From CAYMND01 sp964465065 (GTDB lineage: Bacteria; Acidobacteriota; Aminicenantia; UBA2199): DNA of 64,000 nucleotides. The stretch covers positions 1-64,000 of the forward strand of contig CAYXHZ010000009.1 of the NCBI GenBank assembly GCA_964465065.1, read 5' to 3'. Below, in pieces: positions 1 to 8,920 of the stretch. The position numbers were made by a program, and so were the translations under genes. Numbering within the stretch: position 1 is the stretch's first letter; each line of letters begins with the position of its first letter. The notes beneath the pieces are model-generated. The model was not told the origin of the DNA. It saw only the letters and a list, made by a program, of their open reading frames with translations, and ran no database searches.

Positions 1-850
1 GCCGGTTTTTGTCCAGGGCCATCCTGTCGCGTTTGACGTAAATGCAGAAGTGGTCGTCCATCAGCTGGCCGCCGGGAAAAACGTCGCACAGCAGACCGTC
101 GCGCAGTTCGTTCTCGACGGTGTAACGGGGCACGAAGCTGACGCCGAGTCCGGCCAGGGCACCGTTGATCAGGCCGCGCACGTGGTTGATCTGGACGATC
201 TGCTTGAGGATGACGCGCTGGTCTTCGGGTTGAGCGAAGATGAAGTTGTTCCACCACTCGCCGCTTTCATCCATGGACAGGACCGTCACCTGCTCCAGGT
301 CCTGCGGCAGCCGGATGGGCTGCCCGGCCAGGAAGTCCGGAGAGGCGATGACGACGTAGCGCTCGCGGAACAGGGGGATGCGCTCGATCTCCGGGTGGTG
401 ACAGGGTCGGCAGTCGACGATCAGGTCGAGCTCGCCGTGCAGCAGCTGGGTATGCAGGCTGTGGGAAAACAGGAAGCTGAGCTGCAGCAGCGGATGGGCG
501 GTCTGAAAGGCGCCGATCTGCCCGATCAGCACGGTGGTGCCGAATTCCACCGGCGCTCCCAGGCGCAGTTTCTGCCGTTTCTGCCATTCGCCCTGTTGCA
601 GTTCGGTCTCGAACTGCTCGACCTCACGGAAGATCTTCTCGCACACGCCCATCAGGGAGAGCCCGGCTTCCGTCAGACCGTATTGCCCGCTGCGCCGGAC
701 GACCAGCGGCGTGCCCAGCGAACGCTCCAGTTTTTTCAAGGCGTGACTGACGGCCGACTGGGTGACGTACAGTTCTTCGGCGGTCCGCGTGAAATGGCGG
801 ATGCGGGAGAAGGTCCAGAACACCTTGAGCTGGTAGAGATCGATGGCCAT
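1..850 (-). CDS. LysR family transcriptional regulator, C-terminus beyond window edge
   Basis: DNA-binding regulator of the LysR type. The protein starts MAIDLYQLKVFWTFSRIRHF and carries the usual N-terminal winged helix-turn-helix (about residues 3-60, with TAEELYVTQSAVSHALKKLE) followed by the periplasmic-binding-like effector domain. About 283 codons are visible and the reading frame runs off the left edge, so the last residues are missing; the family is normally about 300 residues. Start is the ATG at 850-848. No strong ribosome-binding site precedes it, but a perfect promoter lies 73 nt upstream. The divergent neighbour that such regulators often control is not intact here; only a short orphan reading-frame remnant and the MNT/HEPN pair lie upstream. 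The effector is unknown. Confidence 0.9.
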   Translation of the reverse strand, partial: MAIDLYQLKVFWTFSRIRHFTRTAEELYVTQSAVSHALKKLERSLGTPLVVRRSGQYGLTEAGLSLMGVCEKIFREVEQFETELQQGEWQKRQKLRLGAPVEFGTTVLIGQIGAFQTAHPLLQLSFLFSHSLHTQLLHGELDLIVDCRPCHHPEIERIPLFRERYVVIASPDFLAGQPIRLPQDLEQVTVLSMDESGEWWNNFIFAQPEDQRVILKQIVQINHVRGLINGALAGLGVSFVPRYTVENELRDGLLCDVFPGGQLMDDHFCIYVKRDRMALDKNR

Positions 851-922
851 TAACGCGCTCGGCTATGAAAAAAATTCATTTTCACGATGGCCATTTTGAA
901 TTTGAGTTGCCAATTCGCGGCC

Positions 923-951
923 ATTATAATTTTCAGGTCTATCGTTGTCAA
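923..951 (-). promoter_or_regulatory. Consensus sigma-70 promoter of the LysR gene
   Basis: Read on the minus strand, TTGACA (951-946) and TATAAT (928-923) are separated by exactly 17 bp, a perfect consensus. Transcription should start near 916 and give a leader of about 65 nt before the LysR ATG. The rest of the 851-1161 stretch holds an orphan coding-like remnant (975-1076) and the promoter of the MNT gene (1125-1154). Confidence 0.75.
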
Positions 952-974
952 GGCCGCCTGAACGAGGCCAGAGG

Positions 975-1076
975 CAGCGCGCCCTGCCCGCCCGTCTGAC
1001 CCTGCGCATCGACTACGCCCCGCTCAACCCCTTTCAGACCCGGGCCAAACGGCACATCGTCGTCAGCGGCCGCTGA
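975..1076 (+). pseudogene. Possible remnant of a gene 3' end
   Basis: The frame ending at TGA 1074-1076 reads QRALPARLTLRIDYAPLNPF followed by a short basic tail. It looks protein-like, but has no plausible start codon or ribosome-binding site and is preceded by an in-frame stop at 927. It may be the stub of a gene lost by deletion between the LysR and MNT genes. I do not recognise the family, and chance coding potential in GC-rich DNA is the main alternative. Confidence 0.22.
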
Positions 1077-1124
1077 TCTCCCCGTCTCCACGTCCATGAG
1101 GGTAAGGGTCCGGAAACAGTCTGC

Positions 1125-1154
1125 TTGACAATCCGCTTCAGGACAACACATAAT
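1125..1154 (+). promoter_or_regulatory. Promoter of the MNT/HEPN pair, apparently leaderless
   Basis: TTGACA (1125-1130) and CATAAT (1149-1154) are separated by 18 bp. The expected transcription start coincides with the ATG at 1162, only 7 nt after the -10 element, and there is no ribosome-binding site. The mRNA is therefore predicted to be leaderless. Confidence 0.6.
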
Positions 1155-1161
1155 TACCAGT

Positions 1162-1554
1162 ATGATGCGGACAGCCCAACAGAACCTGAAAACATCGCAA
1201 GAACACACCGGCATCAGTGGTGTGAACTCGCTGACAAGTCGGCAGGACCGGGAACTGATTGCCGGAATCGTCCATACAATCGTAAAAGCCGTCGACCCGT
1301 TGAAAATCATTTTATTCGGATCCATGATCAGACAATCGTCTGTTCAAGCCAACGATATGGACCTGTTGGTTGTCGTCGCTGACGGAACCCCCTGTCATGA
1401 CACCGCCAAAGCGATTTATCGCTCCCTGCACAACATCCCTTACCCGATCGATGTCGTCGTGGCCACGCCGGAACTGCTCGACACCCACCGCGACAATATC
1501 GGCCTGATCTACCACACGATACTGAAAGAAGGGCTGGAGATTTATGCCCCTTGA
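1162..1554 (+). CDS. MNT-type minimal nucleotidyltransferase, likely antitoxin
   Basis: Protein of 130 residues with the nucleotidyltransferase signature: FGS at residues 52-54 followed by D65-M-D67, the metal-binding pair. This spacing (GS, about ten residues, DxD) defines the minimal nucleotidyltransferases that pair with HEPN proteins. In the characterised MntA/HepT systems the MNT protein is the antitoxin and adenylylates the HEPN toxin; the same is inferred here. Its stop codon lies 11 bp inside the next reading frame, so the two genes are translationally coupled. The promoter geometry suggests that the ATG at 1162 is read from a leaderless mRNA; the adjacent ATG at 1165 is an equally possible start. 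Confidence 0.85.
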   Translation: MMRTAQQNLKTSQEHTGISGVNSLTSRQDRELIAGIVHTIVKAVDPLKIILFGSMIRQSSVQANDMDLLVVVADGTPCHDTAKAIYRSLHNIPYPIDVVVATPELLDTHRDNIGLIYHTILKEGLEIYAP

Positions 1555-1957
1555 AGAACTCGTTCCCGGAAGCCCTGCCGACTGGTTGCGGCATGCCCGC
1601 AGCGATCTGGCACTGGCGTCCATCCCTCTTCCATCCGACTCTCTGTACAGCGACCTGTGTTTTCATGCACAACAGACAGTAGAAAAAAGTCTGAAGGCGA
1701 TCCTGGTTCACTTGGGCATAGAATTCAGAAAAGTCCACCATATCGGTTACCTGCTGACACTCCTGCCTGACGAGATAAAAGCATCCGTACCGGTTGCTGC
1801 GACAGAATTATCGGAAATAACCAGTTATGCGGTCATGTTCCGATATCCCGGCGGTTACGAGGATGTCAGCGAATCAGAATATCGTCTGGTCATCATGCAA
1901 GCCAGAAAAATTCTGGATTGGGCGGACAATTCGATCAGAGAGGATCGGAAGACATAG
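1544..1957 (+). CDS. HEPN domain protein, likely toxin partner of the MNT protein
   Basis: Protein of 137 residues of the PF05168-type HEPN family. Visible hallmarks are the helix CFHAQQTVEKSLKAILVHLG (residues 39-58), the VHHIGYLLTLL segment (64-74, corresponding to the common THxLxxLL), and RYPGGYEDVSESEY near residue 100. Many toxic HEPN RNases carry an R-x4-6-H motif; here the closest candidate is R62-K-V-H-H, with shorter spacing than in HepT, so catalytic activity is uncertain. It overlaps the MNT gene by 11 bp and, at its 3' end, the convergent TetR gene by 23 bp. The pair sits close to the putative restriction operon, consistent with a defence neighbourhood. Confidence 0.85.
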   Translation: MPLEELVPGSPADWLRHARSDLALASIPLPSDSLYSDLCFHAQQTVEKSLKAILVHLGIEFRKVHHIGYLLTLLPDEIKASVPVAATELSEITSYAVMFRYPGGYEDVSESEYRLVIMQARKILDWADNSIREDRKT

Positions 1958-2624
1958 GGTCCCGGTTCAGCGCCCAGCGCTCGAAAACGGCCCGGACGCT
2001 TCCGATCATGATTTCCTTCACCCGTCCGGCATCCCAGGGTATACCCGCTTCGACCATGGCCAGCCGCTGCAGTTCGCTCTGATCCAGGAGATGTATCATG
2101 CCCACGGCCAGAGCGAAATGAGCCCAGATGAAATCGGTGGCCTGGGTCAGGGTCACCTGGGGGAACAGTCGGGCAATGGCCGCCCCGACCCGGGTATACT
2201 CGGCCAGGGCATGGCTTTTGAAGGCCACCAGCCGGGCGAAGCTCACATGCCGCTCGAGTGTGGTCGACAGGATGGACAGGAGCCGGGTCAGGCGCGGATT
2301 GCCCAGCAGCGTGTCCACCCAGGCCGCGGCGAAGACAGCCGGATCGGCCGGCAGAGCCGCGAGTCTCTCTTCCACGGCCTCCCGCCAGGCACTGAGGTCG
2401 TGACCGATCAGGTCCAGGTAGATTTCCTCTTTGGTCTGAAAGTACTTGTAGAGGTTGGAGCGAGTGAAGCCCGCCTCCCGGCCGATGTCCAGCAAGGTGA
2501 TCCCGGCCCACTCGCAGCGCTCGTGCAGACGCGCGGCGGCCGCCAGAATGGCCTGGATGCGCTCCCCTTTCTGCGCCTGGCTGCGCGCCCGGCGCCAGGT
2601 GCTGTTTTCAGCCGTCTTCGCCAT
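1935..2624 (-). CDS. TetR/AcrR family repressor, second gene of the SDR operon
   Basis: Protein of 229 residues. The N-terminal helix-turn-helix (about residues 20-66) is typical of TetR, with TLLDIGREAGFTRSNLYKYF, followed by an all-helical ligand-binding domain that I cannot assign to a ligand. It lies 18 bp downstream of the SDR oxidoreductase gene on the same strand and is presumably co-transcribed with it. Two near-identical 19-bp inverted repeats in the operon's promoter are the obvious candidate operators, so the protein probably represses its own operon. Its 3' end overlaps the convergent HEPN gene by 23 bp. Confidence 0.9.
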   Translation of the reverse strand: MAKTAENSTWRRARSQAQKGERIQAILAAAARLHERCEWAGITLLDIGREAGFTRSNLYKYFQTKEEIYLDLIGHDLSAWREAVEERLAALPADPAVFAAAWVDTLLGNPRLTRLLSILSTTLERHVSFARLVAFKSHALAEYTRVGAAIARLFPQVTLTQATDFIWAHFALAVGMIHLLDQSELQRLAMVEAGIPWDAGRVKEIMIGSVRAVFERWALNRDPMSSDPL

Positions 2625-2642
2625 TCATCCGTCCCGAGGACC

Positions 2643-3710
2643 TCATCGGCCCTTCTTCCCCTTCACTGCGCCGCTGTCCACCATCTGCTGGAAAAATTCC
2701 TGCACCGATTCCCTGACCGGGCGGTACTCGAGCCCCAGCCGCTCGATGCCTTTGCGGTTGTCGATCTTCCAGGCATAACCCACGTTGCGCAGGATCATGC
2801 GCCGCTCGTAACCGAAAAAGGGCGCCAGCAGCCAGACAAGCCAGCGGGACGCCAACCGGCGCGGAAAGGGGTAGGCCGTGCCGAAACGCTCGGCCAGCAT
2901 GCGCGCCAGGTCCAGAAAAGAGACCGTATCGGCGGACACGATGTGTCTGCCCTCGGCGTCGGGACGGAATCCGGCCTGAAAATGGGCCTCGGCCACATCG
3001 CGCACATCCACCACTCCGACCTGAAAATCGGGGACCCCCATTCCGGCCCGGCCGTCTCCGAGCTGCTTGATGAGGTTGAAACTCTCGGAGCTGATCTGTG
3101 CGGACAGGCCCGGACCGATGACCATGGACGGGTTGACGACCACCAGCTGCCAGCGGTTCTGCCGGTCGTGTATCGCCCAGGCCTCCCGTTCGGCCACGGT
3201 TTTCGAATAGGAATAGGCCTGATAGTCCGGTTTGGAGCTGGTATTCCAGTTCGCCTCCGTCGCCGTCTGTCCCGGATACTCCAGGATGTCGGCGCCGTCG
3301 CCAAAGATCGCGGCCACGCTGCTGGTCAGCACCACCCGCCGCACCGAGGCCGTTCGGTCGACGGTATTCAACACGTTCCGGGTTCCCTGCAGCGCCGGCT
3401 CGATGAGGTCGCGCTGCCGGTCCCTGACCTTGAGCACGAACGGCGAGGCGGTATGAAACACCAGGGAGCAGCCGCTGACGGCCTCGTCGTAGCTGCCCTC
3501 CCGGAGCAGATCGGCGGCAAAGAAGAGCAAGCGTTTTGGGTTCTTCTCGGCCAGACGGCGCAGATGCCCGACCCGGGCCTCGTTGTGCGGATCCCGGACG
3601 GCCGCGTGAACCGTCAGGCCCTCGTCGAGCAGTCTTTTGACCAGCCAGCTGGCCACGTAACCGTTGGCACCGGTCACCAAGACCGGCTCATTCTTGTCCA
3701 CTACCGTCAT
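2643..3710 (-). CDS. NAD(P)-dependent extended SDR oxidoreductase (dihydroflavonol-reductase-like)
   Basis: Protein of 355 residues of the extended short-chain dehydrogenase family. The cofactor loop VLVTGANGYVASWLV (residues 10-24) contains GxxGxxA; the catalytic set is S130/S131 in VVLTSSVA and Y166-x3-K170 in YSYSK. The overall pattern is that of dihydroflavonol-4-reductase and cinnamoyl-CoA-reductase relatives, which in bacteria reduce carbonyl groups of largely unknown substrates. I chose the ATG at 3710 because GGAGG lies 6 nt upstream; a longer in-frame start at 3725 would fall in the leader. The gene is first in an operon with the TetR repressor and has a perfect promoter with two operators, suggesting induction by a small molecule, perhaps a reactive carbonyl or xenobiotic (inference). 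Confidence 0.88.
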   Translation of the reverse strand: MTVVDKNEPVLVTGANGYVASWLVKRLLDEGLTVHAAVRDPHNEARVGHLRRLAEKNPKRLLFFAADLLREGSYDEAVSGCSLVFHTASPFVLKVRDRQRDLIEPALQGTRNVLNTVDRTASVRRVVLTSSVAAIFGDGADILEYPGQTATEANWNTSSKPDYQAYSYSKTVAEREAWAIHDRQNRWQLVVVNPSMVIGPGLSAQISSESFNLIKQLGDGRAGMGVPDFQVGVVDVRDVAEAHFQAGFRPDAEGRHIVSADTVSFLDLARMLAERFGTAYPFPRRLASRWLVWLLAPFFGYERRMILRNVGYAWKIDNRKGIERLGLEYRPVRESVQEFFQQMVDSGAVKGKKGR

Positions 3711-3723
3711 GATCGACCTCCAC

Positions 3724-3771
3724 AAGAGACATCGTGTCGCTTATTATAAGAGACAACAAGTCTCTTGTCAA
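3724..3771 (-). promoter_or_regulatory. Perfect promoter with two 19-bp operators for the SDR-TetR operon
   Basis: On the minus strand TTGACA (3771-3766) and TATAAT (3748-3743) are 17 bp apart, an exact consensus. Operator 1, AAGAGAC-N5-GTCTCTT (3748-3766), fills the spacer. Operator 2, AAGAGAC-N5-GTCGCTT (3724-3742), covers the predicted transcription start and differs by one arm base. The centres are 24 bp apart. This is the layout expected for strong repression by the TetR protein encoded in the operon. Confidence 0.75.
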
Positions 3772-3831
3772 GACTGTCTCCAGCATGGAACAATCAATTT
3801 AGTTTCCGGTATAGGCAGTATCGAATCGAAA

Positions 3832-5202
3832 CTACTTCAAGAAGTTGATCAGAAAATCGAGATCTTCGATCGTACTTCTGATTTCTTCGGCAAAAACCGG
3901 ACGTCTATCGCCATGACACAGGGGGTTGAGAATATGCTGGCGGTCGCGGTCCAGCCGGATCAGAATCTCCCGGGCCGATGGCTTCACTTTTTTCTTTGCC
4001 CTGGCGATCAGTTTCGACAGGTCGAGCTCTCGCCCGGATCTATCCCGCTGTTCCTCGGGTTGCAGGAGGGATTGCAGCAGGTTCTCGAATTCTTTCCGCA
4101 ACTGTAGGGCCGCGCTGTCCAATTCGTTTTTCGCCAGATAGGTTTTCGCTTTCTGGATACGGGATTCATACGCTTTGAGTATCGGTCGGGGAATTCCTTG
4201 GTCCTCACCGGCGTATATTTCATATTTCCGCCAATCCAGCTGGTTTTTATAGAGATCAAACAGAGATTTGTCGTGGGTGAAGAAGAAGATTTGAAAATCG
4301 GCGAAATAGTCCTTCAGGATTTCCATCAGTTTCATGCGGTTGCCCATGTCCAGACTGATGAGCAGATCGTCAAGGGCCAGGATCTTCAGGCAGTCCTGAT
4401 CGAGGGTGCCGAGCAGTTTGTGGATCGATGCGAAATAGACCGAAATAGCCAGGGCCGACAAACGCGCCTCGTTGAGAAAAAGATGATAGCCTTCGATGGC
4501 GGTGTCGCGATAGTCGATGTCGATGCTCACACGCGGTTCGGGACGCCCGTCATCGCTGGTATCGATACGGAAGAAAAACCGGTTGATGCGGAAATCTTTG
4601 TCGAAGAAGGCGATAAGAGTGTTGATTTCGAGAAGCAGATCGCCGTTGACCACGGCTTTGAGGGTGTCGAAGTAGCGGGTGAAATCATTGATTCCCGACA
4701 GTTTGTCGCCGCCAGGGATGCGGTAGTCCCGGAACAGTTCGCGCAACATGCCGTAAATGTTGATCTGATCCCCATTCATCCCCGGTGCGTAGTGTATTCT
4801 GAGCAGTTTCTTATAGTCCAGCATAGGACTGAACACGGACAATCCACGCAGAAAAGAGCAACTATCGGGCAGTTCGCCGAGATCACGGTCGACAACCAGA
4901 GTCTGACCGTTGGAAAAAAAGAATTCGATCTGGGCGGAATCGTCGGGGCAGAATATGTTCCGCTCTTTGTCTATGGAATCGAAACGGAGTCGTGTCAGAT
5001 AGGCCAGAGCCCTGTATATGGAGCTCTTGCCGCTACCGTTCTCACCGTAGACCAAAAGATTCTTGCCGTCTATATCGATTGCGCATGGCTCGGTGAAATA
5101 TCGGTAATGGGCGATACGGAGTTCGGTGATGCGCAAGGGCCCATACGGAGCGGCGGGCTCGGCCACGGCCTGCCGCAGGCGACTGATGCGTGAATCCTTC
5201 AT
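3832..5202 (-). CDS. RecF/SMC-like AAA ATPase of the restriction-type operon
   Basis: Protein of 456 residues. The N-terminal half is an ABC/SMC-type ATPase: LRITELRIAHYRYF, then Walker A GENGSGKS (residues 53-60). A late acidic strand (LALDDLLISLD) followed by FFFTHDKS resembles Walker B and the switch histidine. The C-terminal third is helical and ends with RLDRDRQHILNPLCHGDRRP, reminiscent of the tails of abortive-infection and RloC-like ATPases; the R-x6-H spacing could be a HEPN-type RNase motif, but this is only a suggestion. The ATG (5202) overlaps the TGA of the methyltransferase gene as ATGA and has AGGAGA upstream, so it is translationally coupled. It is probably a regulatory or effector subunit of the same system. 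Confidence 0.75.
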   Translation of the reverse strand: MKDSRISRLRQAVAEPAAPYGPLRITELRIAHYRYFTEPCAIDIDGKNLLVYGENGSGKSSIYRALAYLTRLRFDSIDKERNIFCPDDSAQIEFFFSNGQTLVVDRDLGELPDSCSFLRGLSVFSPMLDYKKLLRIHYAPGMNGDQINIYGMLRELFRDYRIPGGDKLSGINDFTRYFDTLKAVVNGDLLLEINTLIAFFDKDFRINRFFFRIDTSDDGRPEPRVSIDIDYRDTAIEGYHLFLNEARLSALAISVYFASIHKLLGTLDQDCLKILALDDLLISLDMGNRMKLMEILKDYFADFQIFFFTHDKSLFDLYKNQLDWRKYEIYAGEDQGIPRPILKAYESRIQKAKTYLAKNELDSAALQLRKEFENLLQSLLQPEEQRDRSGRELDLSKLIARAKKKVKPSAREILIRLDRDRQHILNPLCHGDRRPVFAEEIRSTIEDLDFLINFLK

Positions 5203-8200
5203 GACTTCTCTCCTGTGACGATCCGCACCGCCGGAACGGTGCTGCGGTGGACCAGGGCATGGCGGACCGTCTCGTCCTTTTCGAAGAAACGGCAAAGTTC
5301 GAGGATGTATTCGGTCTTGAATTCGTCCGTGTCTTCGGGTTTGAAGGGCTGGAGCACTTCGGTCAGACGCTCGGTGACGAAGCAGTGGGCGGCCCTCATC
5401 TCCTCTTCGAAGTAGAGGTCGTAGACCAGACCGTCGATGACCGTCTCGATCAATTCCGCCTCGCGCTCCATGCCCTTCTCCTTGGCAAAGAGAACGCCGT
5501 CCACCAGAATCTCGAAGGGGAGTTGTAATTGCTCCTTTATGTAAGGGATAGGAAGTTTTTCAATAAAAATGGTAAACATACGAAATCCAGTTTCATCAAA
5601 ACGATTAACATACGTTTCTATCAGATATTTACCTATCGAGGAATTAAGTATTGCTATTAGGTACTTGACGGGTTTTCCAGACACCATAAAAACAGTGTTT
5701 GAAAAGTACTGTTCTGCCTTCACAAATGCGAAACGAGGGAATCGACCCTCACCTTTTGTTAATCGCATAATATCTGCGTAAACAATCTTCTCTTTCTCGA
5801 ATTCTTCGAAATAGGCGCAATCCCTGAGATTGCTCCAATGTGCCCCCTGGTCGCATCTTTTTTCAGCTTTTCCTCCTGTTTCTTGGTTGATACTCTGAAG
5901 ATGCTCCCAAACAACCGGATAATTCTGTCTCACATCGATCGCCGGAATCCGACCTCCCGTGGGGGTCCGATACCCGTTATGGCTGGCGATCAGCCATAAA
6001 TCGGAGTGCTCGGCCTTGTAGCGCTTGATGTCGCGGCCGCGCAGGATGGGCTTGATGATCTCGGCGCTCCTGGGGTCCCGGGCGATCAGCTCGGCCCGCT
6101 TGCGGCCGTCGATGATGAAGGCCTCGTTGAGGCCTGTTAAAACCCCTCTGTAAATGGAAATATCCCAATTCTTCAGCGGCGTGCCCACGGCCTCGAGTCT
6201 TTTTCTTATTCGAAACTCCTCATTCGATGAAATGATCCAGTCTTCCTGAAGAGTTGGATTCATCTCGACATGATTGGCTTGAAAGTATTCAAGTAAACCG
6301 GTTTCTTCGGAAAAATCTCTCTGAATGATGCATCCCAGAATTGGCTGGTCTTTTCTTTCTTTCTTTTGGATCTGTAATACACTGGTGTCAACATCGGCTG
6401 AGTCGAATACCTNNNNNNNNNNNNNNNNNNNNNNNNNNNNNNNNNNNNNNNNNNNNNNNNNNNNNNNNNNNNNNNNNNNNNNNNNNNNNNNNNNNNNNNN
6501 NNNNNNNNNNNNTCTTTCTTTTGGATCTGTAATACACTGGTGTCAACATCGGCTGAGTCGAATACCTGGTAACCGCCGAAATCGATGACGAATCTCGGGT
6601 TTGTTTTTTCTATAAAGAACTGCCGCAGGGCCTTGCCGTAATTGGCCCGCATCCACTTGTTGCTGGTGATGTAGCAGAGCGTCCCGTTTGGCGCCAGCAG
6701 ACGGTGGCCGCGTTCGTAGAAGAGGCAGTAGACATCGCCGGTGCGGGCGTAGGTCTGGTAATCCTGGGCCTCCCAGGCCGTCTGCTCGGGCCTGCCCGAG
6801 AAGTTCTGGATCTGCACGTAGGGCGGATTGCCGATGACGATGTCGAATCCATCGCCCACCTTGGGGAAGAAGTAGCGGGGCTCGAAGAACTTCACCGCCT
6901 CGTGCTTGAAGAGGTTGGGGTAGCTCTGCCAGAGGGCTAGCTCGTGTTCGTGAAGGACGATGAGGTCTTTGTTTTTTCTCTTGAGTTCTGCCTTCACCCT
7001 GTCTGCGTCTTGGCGATCCTGTTGGAGCAAACGGGTGATTTTGGTGGTCTTTTCCGTGCATTTCTTTTCTATGAGATCACAGATCTGCTGCCGGCAGTCC
7101 TGCTTGTCCTTGGGGGTGCTGATGCTGAAGTAGCGCCCGGTGAGGTTGGCCAGTTCGGAGAAGAAGGCGTCTTCTTCGCTCGTGAAGAGAGAACCATGGA
7201 TTATTTCCTCTTTGGGAGCCCGGATCAGCGAATCGGCGGTGACGATCTTGAAATCCAGGTTGGGCAGGGGCTCGAGGCCGCGGTTGGGCTCCTCGGGCCG
7301 CTCGCGCTGGTCCACCAGCAGGGAGATGAAGAAGCGCAGTTTGGCGATCTGGGTGGCAATGGGCTGGATGTCCACGCCGTAGAGACACTGGGAGATGATG
7401 CCCAGCTTGCGGACGTAGTTCCAGTTCTCCCCCTCCAGCTTGCGGCGCATCTCGCCCCGCAGGTATTCGGGGAAGCCGGCGATGACCTTCTCGAACCAGC
7501 GCTTGTTGTCGGGATCGAGTTTGTGCAGGATGTGGATCATCTTCTGCAGGGCCCCCATGGGGAAGGCGCCGGAGCCGCAGGCCGGGTCGAGGAGGCGCAG
7601 GCGGTCCAGGGCGTCGATGAGGACATCCCGCTGTTTCTCATCGAAGAGGTGCTCCTTTTCGTTGTATTCGAACAGGAAGGCCAGATCGATGTCGGCATTT
7701 CCCTCGTCGATCAGACCCGAGGTTAGGAGCTTGTCTTTCAGGTAGGCCTTGAGCGACTCGTCCACCATGTAATCCACGATCTCGCGGGGGGTGTAGAAGG
7801 ATCCCGTGCGCTTGCGGGCCGTGGTCTGGGTCTCGGGATTGTAACTGGCCAGCAGGTTCTCGAAGACCCGGCCGAGCAGTTCGGGGTCCAGGGCCACCTC
7901 CTGCTCGATGGGCGTGTTCTCCTCGATGGTGAACTTGAAGCGGGAGAGGATGTCGATCAGGCCGTGGACGGTGACGTTCTGCTGCTTCTTGTCATCGTAG
8001 TCCCNNNNNNNNNNNNNNNNNNNNNNNNNNNNNNNNNNNNNNNNNNNNNNNNNNNNNNNNNNNNNNNNNNNNNNNNNNNNNNNNNNNNNNNNNNNNNNNN
8101 NNNNACGAAGAGCAGGCGGGTCAGCAGGCGGATCAGCGATTCGCTCTGGTGCTGCTTCTCATCGATTTTGTCCGGTTCGGGCCGGATCTGGGGAAACTTC

Positions 8201-8916
8201 ACCTGGCTCTTGGCCCAGAGGTACCAGTTGAAGAGCTCGCGGTAGAAGCGCTTGTTGAGCTCCTTGGTGTCCAGGACTCCCTTCCAGGCCTCGTGCAGGT
8301 CGTCGAAGCCGGCGATGGGCCTCTGGCGGGGTAATTGCGGCAGAGAGAGATCCCACAGGATCTCGATGTGGCCCCGGTGCGGCTGCCTGGTATCGATATC
8401 CTTGATCAGGGTCACCTTTTCCAGGACGTCCCGCTCCCCATCCCGTTTGTGGGGACGGCGGTGGATGACGGCCAGGGTCAGCTTGGCGCCGATCTTGAAG
8501 AGCACCAATACCGGCATGCGAAATGGGCGGTTGATCTCCCGGGTGATGGCCGAAAGCTCGGTGCGAGTGGTGTGATCGGGTTTTAATTCGACGCAGAAGA
8601 AGAGGAAGGAGGCGAAGCGGTCACTCTGGATGGAGAAGTCGTCGAACAGCTGTCGCTGATGGCTGAGTTCATCGGCAGTAAATTGAAAGAGCAGGTCTAC
8701 GCTGAGCCATTTTTCCGTCCTGGCGTTCTTGGGGTTGAACGCGCTGTGCTCATCGAGGTAGAGGGCGGAAAATGCATCGAAGTCAGGCGGCTCGATGGCT
8801 GCCTGGCGGCGGGTGTTGTAGCCCAGGGTTTCGAAGAGGCCCAGGGCGGCCTGGCGGAGCCCTTGGGTCTGAAAGGCTTGCAGTGCTAGGGTCAGGGATT
8901 CTTTTTCGTTTTTCAT
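5199..8916 (-). CDS. Eco57I-like N6-adenine DNA methyltransferase / type II-like restriction-modification protein, interrupted by two assembly gaps
   Basis: DNA modification protein, probably also recognising the target site. The N-terminal region (from MKNEKESL) resembles the nuclease-like domain of such proteins (FLFFCVELKPDHTT). The central part has the SAM-binding motif LLDPACGSGAFPMGA and the catalytic NPPY motif in FDIVIGNPPYVQIQ, diagnostic for N6-adenine methylation. The C-terminal part (from 6263 on) looks like a TaqI-type target-recognition domain. The frame appears broken at 6413-6512, but the gap is flanked by identical 55-bp ends; merging them gives one continuous frame (QIQKKERKDQPILGCIIQRD), so the gene is intact there. 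The gap at 8005-8104 is real: by comparison with relatives some 150-200 residues seem to be missing. It starts 4 bp after the helicase stop. Confidence 0.85.
6358..6567. other. Artefactual scaffold gap: 100 N between two copies of the same 55 bp
   Basis: N run at 6413-6512. The 55 bp before it (6358-6412) and the 55 bp after it (6513-6567) are identical. Two contigs with an unmerged overlap were evidently joined by a default 100-N spacer. Removing one copy plus the N run (155 bp, not a multiple of three) restores the methyltransferase reading frame. Confidence 0.93.
8005..8104. other. Scaffold gap of unknown true length inside the methyltransferase gene
   Basis: A run of 100 N. The flanks do not repeat each other. 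On both sides the same gene continues: LIRLLTRLLF before and DYDDKKQQNVTVHGLIDILS after. Related proteins have a longer segment here, so sequence is missing. Confidence 0.9.
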
Positions 8917-8920
8917 GGGC

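Noticed and set aside
5199..7897. Two separate genes (methyltransferase fragment and downstream specificity protein)
   Set aside because: The apparent break is caused by the false 100-N gap; merging the 55-bp overlap gives one reading frame.
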